From Pseudomonadales bacterium (GTDB taxonomy: Bacteria > Pseudomonadota > Gammaproteobacteria > Pseudomonadales > Azotimanducaceae), in assembly GCA_017854255.1 (NCBI GenBank), contig JAFMIA010000031.1:1-33523 (forward strand): a DNA stretch of 33,523 nucleotides. Direction: 5' to 3'. Positions 18,031-27,329 of the stretch are shown here, piece by piece (the first letter of the stretch is position 1; each line of letters starts with the position of its first letter). The notes under the pieces are model-generated. The model ran no database searches. It saw only the letters and a program-made list of their open reading frames with translations, and had not been told where the DNA came from. A program made the position numbers and the translations under genes.

Positions 18031-18587
18031 ACGCTCAATATTCGAGCCAGAGCGGTATGGTGTTGGTCACCAGTCTCGTTATTTTGATGATCTTGACGAT
18101 GCTTGGGCTTTCTTCTGTTCAGGGCACGAGCATCCAGGAGCTGATCTCAAGGAATCAACGTGATAGCAACCTCGCTTTTAATGCCGTAGAGACCGCACTC
18201 GTTGAAGCCGAGGCAACCCTCAGTGGGCTGAGTAACGCGAGCTGGCAAGCGATTGTTGGCGGCGATTACGCAAGTTCTACGTCGCCGAAGATCTACAATG
18301 CGAAGTCTTTAGGATCTTTTTTTGCGAACGCCGTAGACCCTGATTTTGCGAGCAGCGCCTACGCAAATAGTTTGCAAGCGAGCTTGTCCAATGTTGCCGT
18401 GCAGCCGGTTTATATGATTGAACACATCGGCACAGTCACCAGCGATGAGGACCGGCTGAATATTGACAATATCGGTCAAAACCCGAACACCTGCTGCACT
18501 CAGATGTTTCGCATTACCGCTCAGGGTAGCGGGGGCACGAGTTCAGCTGTTGTAAGGCTCCAAAGTTCCTATGGGAAGCGCTTCTGA
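18027..18587 (+). CDS. pilX: minor pilin PilX
   Basis: A 186-residue prepilin: leader MNAQYSSQSG, then MVLVTSLVILMILTMLGLSS. Position +5 is Thr, not Glu, as is usual for PilX and GspK-like subunits. GTSIQELISRNQRDSNLAFNAVETALVEAE matches the PilX N-terminal domain. Two adjacent Cys (NTCCTQ) lie near the end. It overlaps pilY1 by one base (TGATG). Confidence 0.9.
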   Translation: MNAQYSSQSGMVLVTSLVILMILTMLGLSSVQGTSIQELISRNQRDSNLAFNAVETALVEAEATLSGLSNASWQAIVGGDYASSTSPKIYNAKSLGSFFANAVDPDFASSAYANSLQASLSNVAVQPVYMIEHIGTVTSDEDRLNIDNIGQNPNTCCTQMFRITAQGSGGTSSAVVRLQSSYGKRF

Positions 18588-21500
18588 TGATCGATTTCAA
18601 AAAGGTACTGATGTTCGCGGCAGTCCTTGCGATCGCATACACGAGTTTCGGAAGTCGCGCTGAGACGGTGTGTTCGAATCCTCAGCAAAATGTTCAGGTT
18701 TGCACTGAATTCAAAGGGAATAGCGGGAATTGTAAGACCTCTTCTCTGGTGCCTTGCAATACGTCTGAAACAGACACCTCTGCAGCGCGTTATTGTCCTC
18801 AAGTCTGTAATGATCGGCCAGTGATTACCAACCCGACGATCGCAATAGCGGAGGATACGATTATTACGAGGGATACGAGCGTTTCATTGCTCGATGCTGT
18901 GACGGATGCGAATGCGAATGCCGGAGATACTGTTGAGCTCACGAATGTAGGGGCTACTGATACCGTCGAAGACGGCAATATCGAATTTTTTAGCGATGGG
19001 CACTACGTTTATACGCCGCCGTTAAACTTTTCAGGGACCGACACGGTTGGGTTCACGATCACGGATGTTCAAGTACCGTCGGTGCCTCTGACCGTGACGG
19101 GTACACTGACCTTTACGATTAGCGCGGTAAATGATGCGCCTGTCGGTGTGAACGATACCGCGTCGACAAATCAAGATACGCAATTGATCTCGGTCGCGTC
19201 CTTGGTCGCGAATGATACGGATGTTGACAGCGCTGGCTTAACTGCGGCTGTTGAATCGAACAAAACGACGAGCCAAAGCGGGCAAATTAATATCCGGAGT
19301 GATGGCACCTTCACCTATAACCCGCCGGCCGGTTTTACTGGTACAGACACCGTCGCTTATACCGTTCAGGATGCCGACGGCGCATCCGGCGGTGCTTTGC
19401 TGAGCATCCAGGTTCTGGCTGTGACAGCCGGTAATAATGCGCCGGTTGCCGTGGCAGACACCTTTACGCTTGCCGAAGATGCCGGTGTCACGCCGTCAAG
19501 TGCGTCCTTACTAAGCAATGATGCGGATGCAGATGCAGGTGATGTCCTGGCGGCGGTTGTTGAGTCAGCAAAAGCAACCAGCCAGAGTGGCCTGATTAAT
19601 ATTGCCGCCGATGGCAACTTTACCTACGACCCACCAGCAAATTTTAATGGCACCGATACGGTCAGCTACATCGTCACCGATGGTACTGATTCCGCAATGG
19701 GCGTCTTGACGATTACCGTGACAGCTGTGAATGATCCGCCTGTTGCCAATAACGATTCTGCAGCAACCGGTCGCAATACGGCGTTCAATGCAGCGCTACC
19801 CTTGCTGGGTAATGACACTGATGTTGATGGTGATACATTGTCGCTGGTTTCGAGTGATGATCCGGTGACTTATCCGTTTAATTTGCCAACCGCAAACGGC
19901 GGCACCGTGACGATCACTGCAAGCGATGGTAGTTATCGGTATGCGCCGCCAAATGATTTTACGGGTGTGGATTCGGCGACCTATACCGTGTCCGATGGTA
20001 CGGCAACTGATCTGGGCACGTTGTCTGTGACCGTAGGTGCGGTGAGCGCTGACTACTTAGAAGTTCAGACGTTGTTCGATCTGTCAGACGAGCCTTTAGA
20101 GGTTGTCACGCCATCGGCGCCGAACGTCGTCGTGTTGATTGATTCATCTAAAAGTATGAATGCCGATGTGATGACAACGGATGCTGATGGGTACTACGAT
20201 AGTGGGTCTTACAGTGGTATTTTTACGAGCGTGCCGGGTGAGGGCGCTCAGGCGCCGAAAGAGTCGGTGACATCGGGCTCTGGATACTGGCGACTTAGAA
20301 CAAAAGACTTCAATCAGCTGTACTACAACCCGGAGGTTTTGTATCAGCCCTGGGCTGGATGCGACCCGGTGGTCTTGGGCGTGTCCAATTGCGCCTCGGC
20401 TGAGGTTCCCGCTGCAGATTTGCGGTATTACTATGTCTGGCAGGATGTCGTAGATCCGAGTGTTTGTGCCAGCAATGTCGCAGGTACTGTCGATGGCACC
20501 TCGCCGTCTACGGCTGCCGATGGCGCTTGTACGGAAGGGCATTTGGTCTCGATCAAGACCGATGGTGGCAGTGCTACCGCACCGGGTCTTCTCAGCTCGC
20601 TACGGTCTTTCACAAAGGCCATGGCCGCCGATTTCCGGGATGGTAACGCGCTTTATCCGAAGTTTCCGGATCGAACGGATTGTTCAGCGGCGGACGCGTG
20701 CTCTTTAGCTGAGGAAACGGCTAACTTTGATCGTTGGTACCGTTGGTCGCGGGATAGAGGCCGGGCCTTTAAGGCGTCCTTGGGCGAAGTTTTGTTAAAC
20801 GCTGAACCGAGTTTGCGAGTTGGGTTTGCCAATACCAACAGTTCAAGTGGTAACTATCAAATAGAGGCGCTTAACGCGGTATCAGGAAGCTTTGAGCACC
20901 GCGCTGATTTGATCACAGGTATTTATGGGTTTTCCTTTAATGGACTGTCGCAGTTTTATAAAGGCAGCGATGAGGCCTATGGCTATTTGGCCTGTAACGG
21001 GGCCAGTCGATTTAAGGGTGCAGCAAACGTCTGTCCGCTCTTGGGGCCGCCGCAAGGGACTTGTCAGCAAAACTACATGCTGATCGTGACGGATGGGGTG
21101 CCTGAAGGGGCCAGTAATCGGAGTTCTCTGGTAAAAAACCTGTCCGAGGCGGATAACGACGGTATCGGCGTTTTTGATGGTGGGATGTTTGCTGGTTGTA
21201 GTGCGTCTGGCTGCTCTCACACGCTTGCCGATATTGCGATGTATTATTACGAATCTGATATTAATACGGGTATGACCAATGACGTGACGGCGACCCAGCG
21301 AGACATAGATTTCGCGCCGGCAAATACTTTCTCAGACGGGAAAATGCATCAACACATCAAAACCTATGCCATTGCCTTTGGGGTAGAGAATACTGGCCTT
21401 GCGAGTGTGCCGACAGCCTATCAAACAGGGGCCTATGATTGGGGAAGTGATCCGTCGGATGATTTTTTCCCGCTTAAGGATCTCCAGCATGCAACGGTTA

Positions 21501-23893
21501 ATGGTCGTGGCGGCTTTCTGGGCGCGCAGGATCCGCAGGTTTTGTCCTCGGCTCTGACATCCGCATTTGATGAATTCAGTACAGGGATTGGCGCCGGTAG
21601 TGCCGTGAGCTTCAATTCACAAGAGATCTCGAATGGCGTGGTCTTATTCCGTTCCTTTTATAATTTGGTCGATAGCACCGGTGACATCGTGGCCTCGACC
21701 CTCAACGCAGATTTAACGGTGGGGAGCGAGCTTTGGAGTACGGCGGCGCAGTTGGATGTTCAATTAGCCTCCAGTGCGGGTCGACAAATCTTGACCTTTG
21801 ACCCGACCGCAGGGGATTACGAGGGCATTCCTTTTCAGTTCGCAAGCCTCAACCCTGCGCAAAAAATGTCTCTGGGATGGGTTGACTCGAGTACGGACGC
21901 GATCGTCAGGGATACAGTGGATTACCTGCGGGGCGTCTCGGTCAATGAGCAGCCGGCAGGCGTTTTCAGAGCCAGGCCTCCGGCGGCCGGGCGTCTTGGT
22001 GATATTGTCAATTCCTCTCCGGTTTATGTCGGTCCGCCGAATCAGCTCTTTCGAGGTGGCGCCACCTACCCGTCGGGTGCTAAGAGTTATTCAAGCTTTC
22101 AGGCGGCTCAATCTACAAGGGATGATCGGCTCTATGTCGCAGCCAATGATGGCATGCTGCACAGTGTCGATCCGGAAACGGGAGATGAAGTCTTTGGCTT
22201 TATACCCAACGCAACGCTGGTCAATGACTCAAACGTGAATCTCTTAGAGTTGGCTAGCCCCAGTTATAGTCATCAGTACGTCCTGGACGCCTCCCCTATT
22301 GCGGATGATGTGTTTGTCCATCCGAGGGGGGTATCCATTGCGTCAGATGGGAGCGCTAAGCAGTGGCGTACAATGTTAATTGGTGCTTATGGCGCTGGCG
22401 GCAAAGGGCTGTTTAGCTTGGACATTACGGATCCAGATATCACCGAGAGTAATGCATCAAATAAAGTGTTTTGGGAATTTACGGACGAGGATGATACTTA
22501 TCCGCATGATAACGGATCGCCCTTGCTAACCCTGGGTTCCCAACGCTTGGACGCATCAGGCAATCCCATTAAGGATTTAGGTCTGACCATTGATGAGCCG
22601 GTTCTGGCGATGAGCAACGTCGTGACCTCGGCGTCGGACGCAAGTCTAGAGTGGGTCGCTTTGCTCAGTAACGGCGTGAATAGCACCGCGGGGATCGCTA
22701 AATTGTTTGCAATCTTTGTGGATCGGGGAGCTGATAGTGTGTGGTGTCATCCTGACTCTGGATATCTTGACCCGATGTATCGAGGTTGCACGGTTAATGA
22801 TTATGATTTTATTAAATTAGATACGGGTGAGGGGGCTTATTCAGTTGGTGGCTCTGTTTATCCTAACGGGTTGGGCGCGGCACGGGCCATTGATGCGGAC
22901 CAGGATGGGACGGTTGATTACGTCTATGCGGGTGATATGAAGGGTAATCTCTATCGATTTGATTTGTGTCGGGCTGATCTGCCTGCGTTTAGTGATTGGG
23001 CTAGCAGCGGACTAGGCACCTTGCCTGCAACTTATACGGGCATTCTAGGGGGTTGCAAAAAAGGGGTCGAGATCTTCAAGCAATGGGTTAGCACAAAAAT
23101 ATTTACAGCATCGTTTACGGCCTCTGATGGCACTGCCAGCGCGCAACCAATTCTTAATCGCCCTTTGGTTGTCCAAGCGGAAAATCAACAAGGCTATGTT
23201 GTTATAATTGGTACGGGCCGCTACTTCGTTAATGGTGATCGTGCTGATACGGATATCCAAAGCATGTATGGTATCTGGGACCGACTGGGTAATGATTTGG
23301 TGCCGAAGTCAAAGCTGGTCCAGCAAGCCTACACAAATCAATGCGAGACCGTAACAGGCGATGACAGCGTTGCGACAACAACCTGTGGCAGAACGCTTTC
23401 AGATGAGTCGGTGAACCTCTTAGTGTCGGATGATGAATCAGTAGCCCCCTCTGTTTTGGGGTGGTATAACGATCTAAACGCTGCGGCGGCCGGTGATATA
23501 CCCGGATCGTCTGGCGAGCGCGCAATACGGAACTTCCAGATTAGAGGTGGTATCGGGTTCGTAAACTCCGTGCTTCCCACCACCAGTAGTGCCTGTTCGG
23601 CCTCATCTGGGGGTTTTGGATTGGCATTTTGCCCCTTAACGGGGGGCAGTAGCTGTTTGCAAGACGGCGTTTTTGATCTCAATAATGATGGTGCTTTTGA
23701 TAGTAGTGATCTAATTAATGGGGCTATTGTTGCCGGAACGGTATTTGAAGGCTCGGCACCAACTGATGCAGCCTTTGTTGGCGAAAACAGGGTGACGCAA
23801 TTGTCGGACAGATCCCTGAGTATTGTGCGGACCAATACCGAGACATCCGTCAACACTGGACGATTGTCCTGGCGCAGGCTCAGTAATGACTGA
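18587..23893 (+). CDS. pilY1: PilY1-type pilus tip adhesin with N-terminal Ig/cadherin-like repeats
   Basis: A 1768-residue secreted protein, about half again as long as P. aeruginosa PilY1. In order: signal peptide 1-25; a short segment with six Cys (29-74); four Ig/cadherin-like repeats (about 76-485) with VNDxP and NDTDVDG signatures; a von Willebrand A-like domain with MIDAS DSSKS (519-523). The PilY1/PilC beta-propeller follows (about 1130-1560; VNSSPVYVGPP, RLYVAANDGMLH). The propeller carries the calcium loop D1436-x-D-x-D-x3-D1444, the site that controls pilus retraction in Pseudomonas. Another Asp-rich loop (DLNNDGAFDSSD) starts near 1697. I see no RGD motif. With FimU, PilV, PilW and PilX it should form the pilus tip used for adhesion and surface sensing. 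Confidence 0.92.
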   Translation: MIDFKKVLMFAAVLAIAYTSFGSRAETVCSNPQQNVQVCTEFKGNSGNCKTSSLVPCNTSETDTSAARYCPQVCNDRPVITNPTIAIAEDTIITRDTSVSLLDAVTDANANAGDTVELTNVGATDTVEDGNIEFFSDGHYVYTPPLNFSGTDTVGFTITDVQVPSVPLTVTGTLTFTISAVNDAPVGVNDTASTNQDTQLISVASLVANDTDVDSAGLTAAVESNKTTSQSGQINIRSDGTFTYNPPAGFTGTDTVAYTVQDADGASGGALLSIQVLAVTAGNNAPVAVADTFTLAEDAGVTPSSASLLSNDADADAGDVLAAVVESAKATSQSGLINIAADGNFTYDPPANFNGTDTVSYIVTDGTDSAMGVLTITVTAVNDPPVANNDSAATGRNTAFNAALPLLGNDTDVDGDTLSLVSSDDPVTYPFNLPTANGGTVTITASDGSYRYAPPNDFTGVDSATYTVSDGTATDLGTLSVTVGAVSADYLEVQTLFDLSDEPLEVVTPSAPNVVVLIDSSKSMNADVMTTDADGYYDSGSYSGIFTSVPGEGAQAPKESVTSGSGYWRLRTKDFNQLYYNPEVLYQPWAGCDPVVLGVSNCASAEVPAADLRYYYVWQDVVDPSVCASNVAGTVDGTSPSTAADGACTEGHLVSIKTDGGSATAPGLLSSLRSFTKAMAADFRDGNALYPKFPDRTDCSAADACSLAEETANFDRWYRWSRDRGRAFKASLGEVLLNAEPSLRVGFANTNSSSGNYQIEALNAVSGSFEHRADLITGIYGFSFNGLSQFYKGSDEAYGYLACNGASRFKGAANVCPLLGPPQGTCQQNYMLIVTDGVPEGASNRSSLVKNLSEADNDGIGVFDGGMFAGCSASGCSHTLADIAMYYYESDINTGMTNDVTATQRDIDFAPANTFSDGKMHQHIKTYAIAFGVENTGLASVPTAYQTGAYDWGSDPSDDFFPLKDLQHATVNGRGGFLGAQDPQVLSSALTSAFDEFSTGIGAGSAVSFNSQEISNGVVLFRSFYNLVDSTGDIVASTLNADLTVGSELWSTAAQLDVQLASSAGRQILTFDPTAGDYEGIPFQFASLNPAQKMSLGWVDSSTDAIVRDTVDYLRGVSVNEQPAGVFRARPPAAGRLGDIVNSSPVYVGPPNQLFRGGATYPSGAKSYSSFQAAQSTRDDRLYVAANDGMLHSVDPETGDEVFGFIPNATLVNDSNVNLLELASPSYSHQYVLDASPIADDVFVHPRGVSIASDGSAKQWRTMLIGAYGAGGKGLFSLDITDPDITESNASNKVFWEFTDEDDTYPHDNGSPLLTLGSQRLDASGNPIKDLGLTIDEPVLAMSNVVTSASDASLEWVALLSNGVNSTAGIAKLFAIFVDRGADSVWCHPDSGYLDPMYRGCTVNDYDFIKLDTGEGAYSVGGSVYPNGLGAARAIDADQDGTVDYVYAGDMKGNLYRFDLCRADLPAFSDWASSGLGTLPATYTGILGGCKKGVEIFKQWVSTKIFTASFTASDGTASAQPILNRPLVVQAENQQGYVVIIGTGRYFVNGDRADTDIQSMYGIWDRLGNDLVPKSKLVQQAYTNQCETVTGDDSVATTTCGRTLSDESVNLLVSDDESVAPSVLGWYNDLNAAAAGDIPGSSGERAIRNFQIRGGIGFVNSVLPTTSSACSASSGGFGLAFCPLTGGSSCLQDGVFDLNNDGAFDSSDLINGAIVAGTVFEGSAPTDAAFVGENRVTQLSDRSLSIVRTNTETSVNTGRLSWRRLSND
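18812..20041 (+). repeat. four tandem Ig/cadherin-like repeats within pilY1
   Basis: Each unit is about 100 codons: roughly residues 76-182, 183-281, 284-382 and 383-485. Units share an N-terminal APVxxxD, a central NDTDVDG/NDADAD-type acidic turn, a DGxFTYxPPxxFxGTDT strand pair and a final (V)T(I)xAVND. Repeats 2 and 3 share even ESxKxTSQSG and INI. They are clearly diverged in nucleotide sequence, so the duplication is old. This is the tandem repeat type seen in large RTX-like adhesins. Confidence 0.85.
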
Positions 23894-23947
23894 TGCTTTT
23901 AGCTCGGTGCTGATGAGTGCAGCGAGGCTGCTGCGTGTGGGTGCCAA

Positions 23948-24610
23948 TTAGCAGCCTTTCTGCCCGAGTCGATTGGCTAGGACTTCCGGGTCAAACTGTG
24001 CGACTCGAAAACGCCCCTGTCGATTGATGACAATTTTTCGCGCAGTCTTAATGGCCCCGGGCCGGGTGCAGGTGATAAAACTGCCGTTTTGATTGTCGGT
24101 CCCCCCAAGCGGTGTAAAGCGTAAGTAGGCCTTGCGACGAAAGGATCGCCAGAGAATTTTTGCGTCATCAGGCAGGTTAATTGTGAGCAGTGCTTGATCC
24201 GCGTTTTCTAGGCTGCCGAGCGGTGCCCGATCCTCAAAGACAGTGAGGCTTGTCTGCCAAGGCCTTTGACACTGGCCATCGACCAAGTGGCAAACCGTCA
24301 CGGCCCGTTGATGGTGTAAGGCTTGAAGCCGGGCGTAGTGCAATAGGCTGACGAGATCATTTGCCAGGGTTGTAGCTTGGGTTTGTGCGATAACCGATTG
24401 CAGGCTCGGGTAGGCCGCTCCTAGAAGCAGGCTCAGGATCAGCAAGGTCACGCAGAGCTCAACCAGGGTAAAGCCTAATGCTCGGCTGCGACGCGCCTGA
24501 GTTGAGCGTGATGCCCAAGAAAGGGGCGAAGGAACTTCGAGATAGCATAATTGAGTGGGCGCGCCTCTATCCAGAGCGGGCAGAAGCCGGTTGCGGTTGC
24601 AGTAAGGCAT
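23948..24610 (-). CDS. fimT: GspH/FimT-family prepilin
   Basis: A 220-residue protein. The pilin core starts at GFTLVELCVTLLILSLLLGAAYPSLQ, with Glu at +5. It is followed by LVSLLHYARLQALHHQRAVTVC and a C-terminal beta part ending in a Cys, as in FimT/GspH. The only in-frame start codon ahead of the core is ATG 24610, which implies a 46-residue leader, unusually long for a type IVa prepilin. It is convergent with pilY1 (54-nt gap). In Pseudomonas fimT also lies beside the minor pilin cluster. FimT relatives have been tied to DNA binding in natural transformation, which is only a possibility here. Confidence 0.78.
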   Translation of the reverse strand: MPYCNRNRLLPALDRGAPTQLCYLEVPSPLSWASRSTQARRSRALGFTLVELCVTLLILSLLLGAAYPSLQSVIAQTQATTLANDLVSLLHYARLQALHHQRAVTVCHLVDGQCQRPWQTSLTVFEDRAPLGSLENADQALLTINLPDDAKILWRSFRRKAYLRFTPLGGTDNQNGSFITCTRPGAIKTARKIVINRQGRFRVAQFDPEVLANRLGQKGC

Positions 24611-24739
24611 TTTTGAAGGGTAGCGAAACCCTTGCCCCTTTCGGTTGGGTGATCTCGCAGGGTTATGTCAGTGATGTCTGAAGTCGCCCATAGGGGCGCT
24701 TTAGGCTCGGTCTTTACGGGGGATTGGGCTGGCTAATCT

Positions 24740-25582
24740 TTAGCCGAAGAGGCCCAGCGACAGCACATTCAGCCAAGACTTCTCGGTTTTGCGGACGGAC
24801 CGACTGGGATTGAAGTTGCCATTAACATCCAGGCTTGAGTGATCGGGGTAGTTATTGCGCAGCACCAATAACGCGTTCTCGGCCAAGGTTTGCTGCTCCA
24901 GCAATCGGTAGGATTCCACCATGATGGCGAGTGCGTCCGGCACCGCAATGGTGCCTTGAAAATTCTCAAGGACATACCGGCCTCGGTTCGCCGCCGCCAT
25001 ATAAGCGCCCCGGTAAATATAATAGCGCGCGGCATGCAGTTCCGCTTCGGCAAGGAGGTTTTTCAAATAGCGCATTCTTTGTTGCGCGTCCGGCGCGTAC
25101 TCGCTGGTGGGGAAGCGTCGTAGGAGTAGCGAAAAGTCCTCAAAAGATTCTCGCGCGGCGCCGGGGTCTCGTTTCGAGGGATCCAGCGGGAACAGCTTGG
25201 TTAGGAAGTTTTCATCTTCTTCAAATGAGGCAAGGCCTCGCAAATAATAGGCATAATCAACGTTAGGGTGATTGGTGTGCAGCCGGATAAACCGGTCTGC
25301 AGCCGCCCGGGCCGCTTCTGCCTGACTGCTTTGATAGTAGGCATAAATGATCTCAAGCTGGGCTTGCTCTGCATACCGACCAAATGGGAATCTTGCTTCA
25401 AGGGCCTGCAGTCTTGCCACGGCGTCTTTATAATTGCCCGCCGCCATCCCGCTTTGCGCCGACTCGTAGAGCGCAAGCTCGGAGGCCTCTTCTGAATCAT
25501 CCGTATCTTTCGCACAACCCGTCAGTAACGCGGCCATGAGGCTGATTAAAATGAGGTGCACTGCATGAGGACTTAGGTTCAA
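24740..25582 (-). CDS. bamD: outer membrane assembly lipoprotein BamD
   Basis: A 280-residue lipoprotein of the BAM complex, which inserts beta-barrel proteins in the outer membrane. With a TTG start at 25582 (GGAG 8 nt upstream), the signal peptide reads [23 protein letters not shown], a clean lipobox with Cys23. The longer ATG reading at 25630 places 16 extra residues before it. Tetratricopeptide-like helices follow, with [43 protein letters not shown] and [14 protein letters not shown], all typical of BamD (ComL). It is divergent from rluD, with an 87-nt gap. Confidence 0.93.
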   Translation of the reverse strand: MNLSPHAVHLILISLMAALLTGCAKDTDDSEEASELALYESAQSGMAAGNYKDAVARLQALEARFPFGRYAEQAQLEIIYAYYQSSQAEAARAAADRFIRLHTNHPNVDYAYYLRGLASFEEDENFLTKLFPLDPSKRDPGAARESFEDFSLLLRRFPTSEYAPDAQQRMRYLKNLLAEAELHAARYYIYRGAYMAAANRGRYVLENFQGTIAVPDALAIMVESYRLLEQQTLAENALLVLRNNYPDHSSLDVNGNFNPSRSVRKTEKSWLNVLSLGLFG

Positions 25583-25669
25583 TGAAGGCTCCGGATGTGT
25601 GAATGCTTGAAAAGAAGGGTATTTAACCATAGCCTCTGCGTTCTCCCAAGCATAGTTGATCTGCCGCCC

Positions 25670-26596
25670 ATGTTCGAAACCCTGACTCGTCGCGAAAGAT
25701 TGCCAGCCTCGTCGGGCCGATTGCGCCTGGATCAGGCCGCCGCACAACTGTTTCCTGAGTATTCCCGGGCGAAACTTCAGGCCTGGATCAAATCCGGTGA
25801 ATTGCGGGTTGATGGCCAAGCGGGTAAGGCCGCCGCGCGCGTCGCGCCGGGCGCCCTGATTGAAATTAATGCGCAGCAAACACAGATCGCGTCTGGCCCG
25901 GAATCGATTCCCCTTGATGTGCGGTTTGAGGATCCAGATTTCTTGGTGGTGAACAAGCCGGCCGGGCTGGTGGTGCATCCCGGCGCGGGTAACCCAACGG
26001 GAACCCTAATGAATGCGCTAATGCACTATGCACCCGAGACCATGGGTCTGCCCAGAGCCGGCATTATCCATCGGTTGGATAAAGAAACGTCTGGCTTGCT
26101 GATGGTGGCTAAATCGTTGACCGCGATGACCGCGCTGACTCGGCAATTGGCCGATCGGGGGATCAAGCGGGAATATGAGGCGATTGTGTACGGGCATCCG
26201 GCGCCTTTTGGCATTGTTGATGCCCCAATTGGCCGACATCCGACCCATCGAACCAAGATGGCGGTTCGGCCCTTGGGGCGGGCGTCTGAAACACATTTCT
26301 GGTGTTTGGCACGCTACGGTGGGTTGGCGCACATGCGGTTTTCTTTGGTCACCGGCAGAACGCATCAAATCAGGGTGCATATGGAGCATCTGGGCCATCC
26401 CTTAGTCGGGGATCCGGTGTACCGTCAGCGCCGGGGTCCGCGTCTAGAAGGCGTGCCTGAGTTCGGCCGTCAAGCCCTACACGCGCGGCATCTGGAATTG
26501 GCGCACCCAGTGTCTGGGGATATTGTCGAGGTCAATGCGGACGCGCCGGATGATTTTCAGGCACTTTTAACCTGGGCTCGAGCATCCAATGATTAA
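25670..26596 (+). CDS. rluD: 23S rRNA pseudouridine synthase RluD
   Basis: A 308-residue enzyme expected to form pseudouridines 1911, 1915 and 1917 in helix 69 of 23S rRNA. An S4 RNA-binding domain (about 18-65) precedes the catalytic domain with HRLDKETSG and catalytic Asp137. [20 protein letters not shown] lies toward the C-terminus. ATG 25670 was chosen because homology begins at MFETLTRRE. It is divergent from bamD and overlaps pgeF by 8 nt, the usual arrangement. Confidence 0.94.
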   Translation: MFETLTRRERLPASSGRLRLDQAAAQLFPEYSRAKLQAWIKSGELRVDGQAGKAAARVAPGALIEINAQQTQIASGPESIPLDVRFEDPDFLVVNKPAGLVVHPGAGNPTGTLMNALMHYAPETMGLPRAGIIHRLDKETSGLLMVAKSLTAMTALTRQLADRGIKREYEAIVYGHPAPFGIVDAPIGRHPTHRTKMAVRPLGRASETHFWCLARYGGLAHMRFSLVTGRTHQIRVHMEHLGHPLVGDPVYRQRRGPRLEGVPEFGRQALHARHLELAHPVSGDIVEVNADAPDDFQALLTWARASND

Positions 26597-27329
26597 TGCG
26601 CTGGCTGATTTTCACAGCGTATTCGGGTTACCGGATCAAGGGGTGCGAGCGGTCTGTACCACACGTCAGGCAGGCAGTAGTCAGGGCGTCTATCAAGGAC
26701 TGAATTTAGCAACCCATGTTGGCGATGACTCGGAAGTTGTGATGCGGAACCGTGAGCGCCTTACGCATCAGTTTGATTTGCCGGGTGATCCGCTGTGGTT
26801 GAATCAAGTCCATGGCGCGCAGATATTGGAAGTGGATCAAACGCCCTTATGCGAGCGCCTCGATGCCGAGGCAGATGGTGCGATAACCGCAGCGTCCAAT
26901 ACGGTGCTGGCGATCCTAACGGCGGATTGCTTGCCCATACTGCTCTCAAGTTATGATGGCTCGCGCATTGCGGCGGTGCATGCGGGTTGGCGGGGTCTTT
27001 TGGCGGGTGTTATCGAGGCGGCGGTTGCTGGCTTTCAGGGCGCGCCCGTGTGTGCTTGGATTGGCCCGGGTATTGGTCCCTGTCACTTTGAGGTGGGGCC
27101 AGAATTTAAAGCGCTGTTTCCAGAGCCAGGGTTGTTGCTGGACAGGCCCGGTCAGCAAGATTGCCTTGATTTACCCCAAGCGGCGCATCGATGTTTGCAC
27201 CGAGCGGGGGTAACGCAAGTGGTGCAGTCCGAGCGCTGCACAGTCTGCGAGGTGGATACCTTTTATTCCTATCGCAAGGAGGGTGTCACGGGCCGATTTG
27301 CAAGTTTGTTGTGGCGAACGCGGGGTTAA
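26589..27329 (+). CDS. pgeF: peptidoglycan editing factor / purine nucleoside phosphorylase (YfiH family)
   Basis: A 246-residue protein of the multicopper-oxidase-like YfiH/DUF152 family. The metal-binding triad is visible: His75 (NQVHGAQ), Cys114 (TADCLPI) and His131 (AVHAGWRGL). The GPGIGPCHFEVG segment follows. Family members remove wrongly incorporated L-Ser from peptidoglycan precursors, and some have adenosine phosphorylase/deaminase activity. It overlaps rluD by 8 nt. Its TAA stop overlaps that of the convergent DUF4124 gene in a TTAA. Confidence 0.92.
   Translation: MINALADFHSVFGLPDQGVRAVCTTRQAGSSQGVYQGLNLATHVGDDSEVVMRNRERLTHQFDLPGDPLWLNQVHGAQILEVDQTPLCERLDAEADGAITAASNTVLAILTADCLPILLSSYDGSRIAAVHAGWRGLLAGVIEAAVAGFQGAPVCAWIGPGIGPCHFEVGPEFKALFPEPGLLLDRPGQQDCLDLPQAAHRCLHRAGVTQVVQSERCTVCEVDTFYSYRKEGVTGRFASLLWRTRG

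Noticed and set aside
23919-23931. GCAGC-GAG-GCTGC hairpin as terminator of the pilus array
   Set aside because: A 5-bp stem with a 3-nt loop and no T-run is too weak to call.
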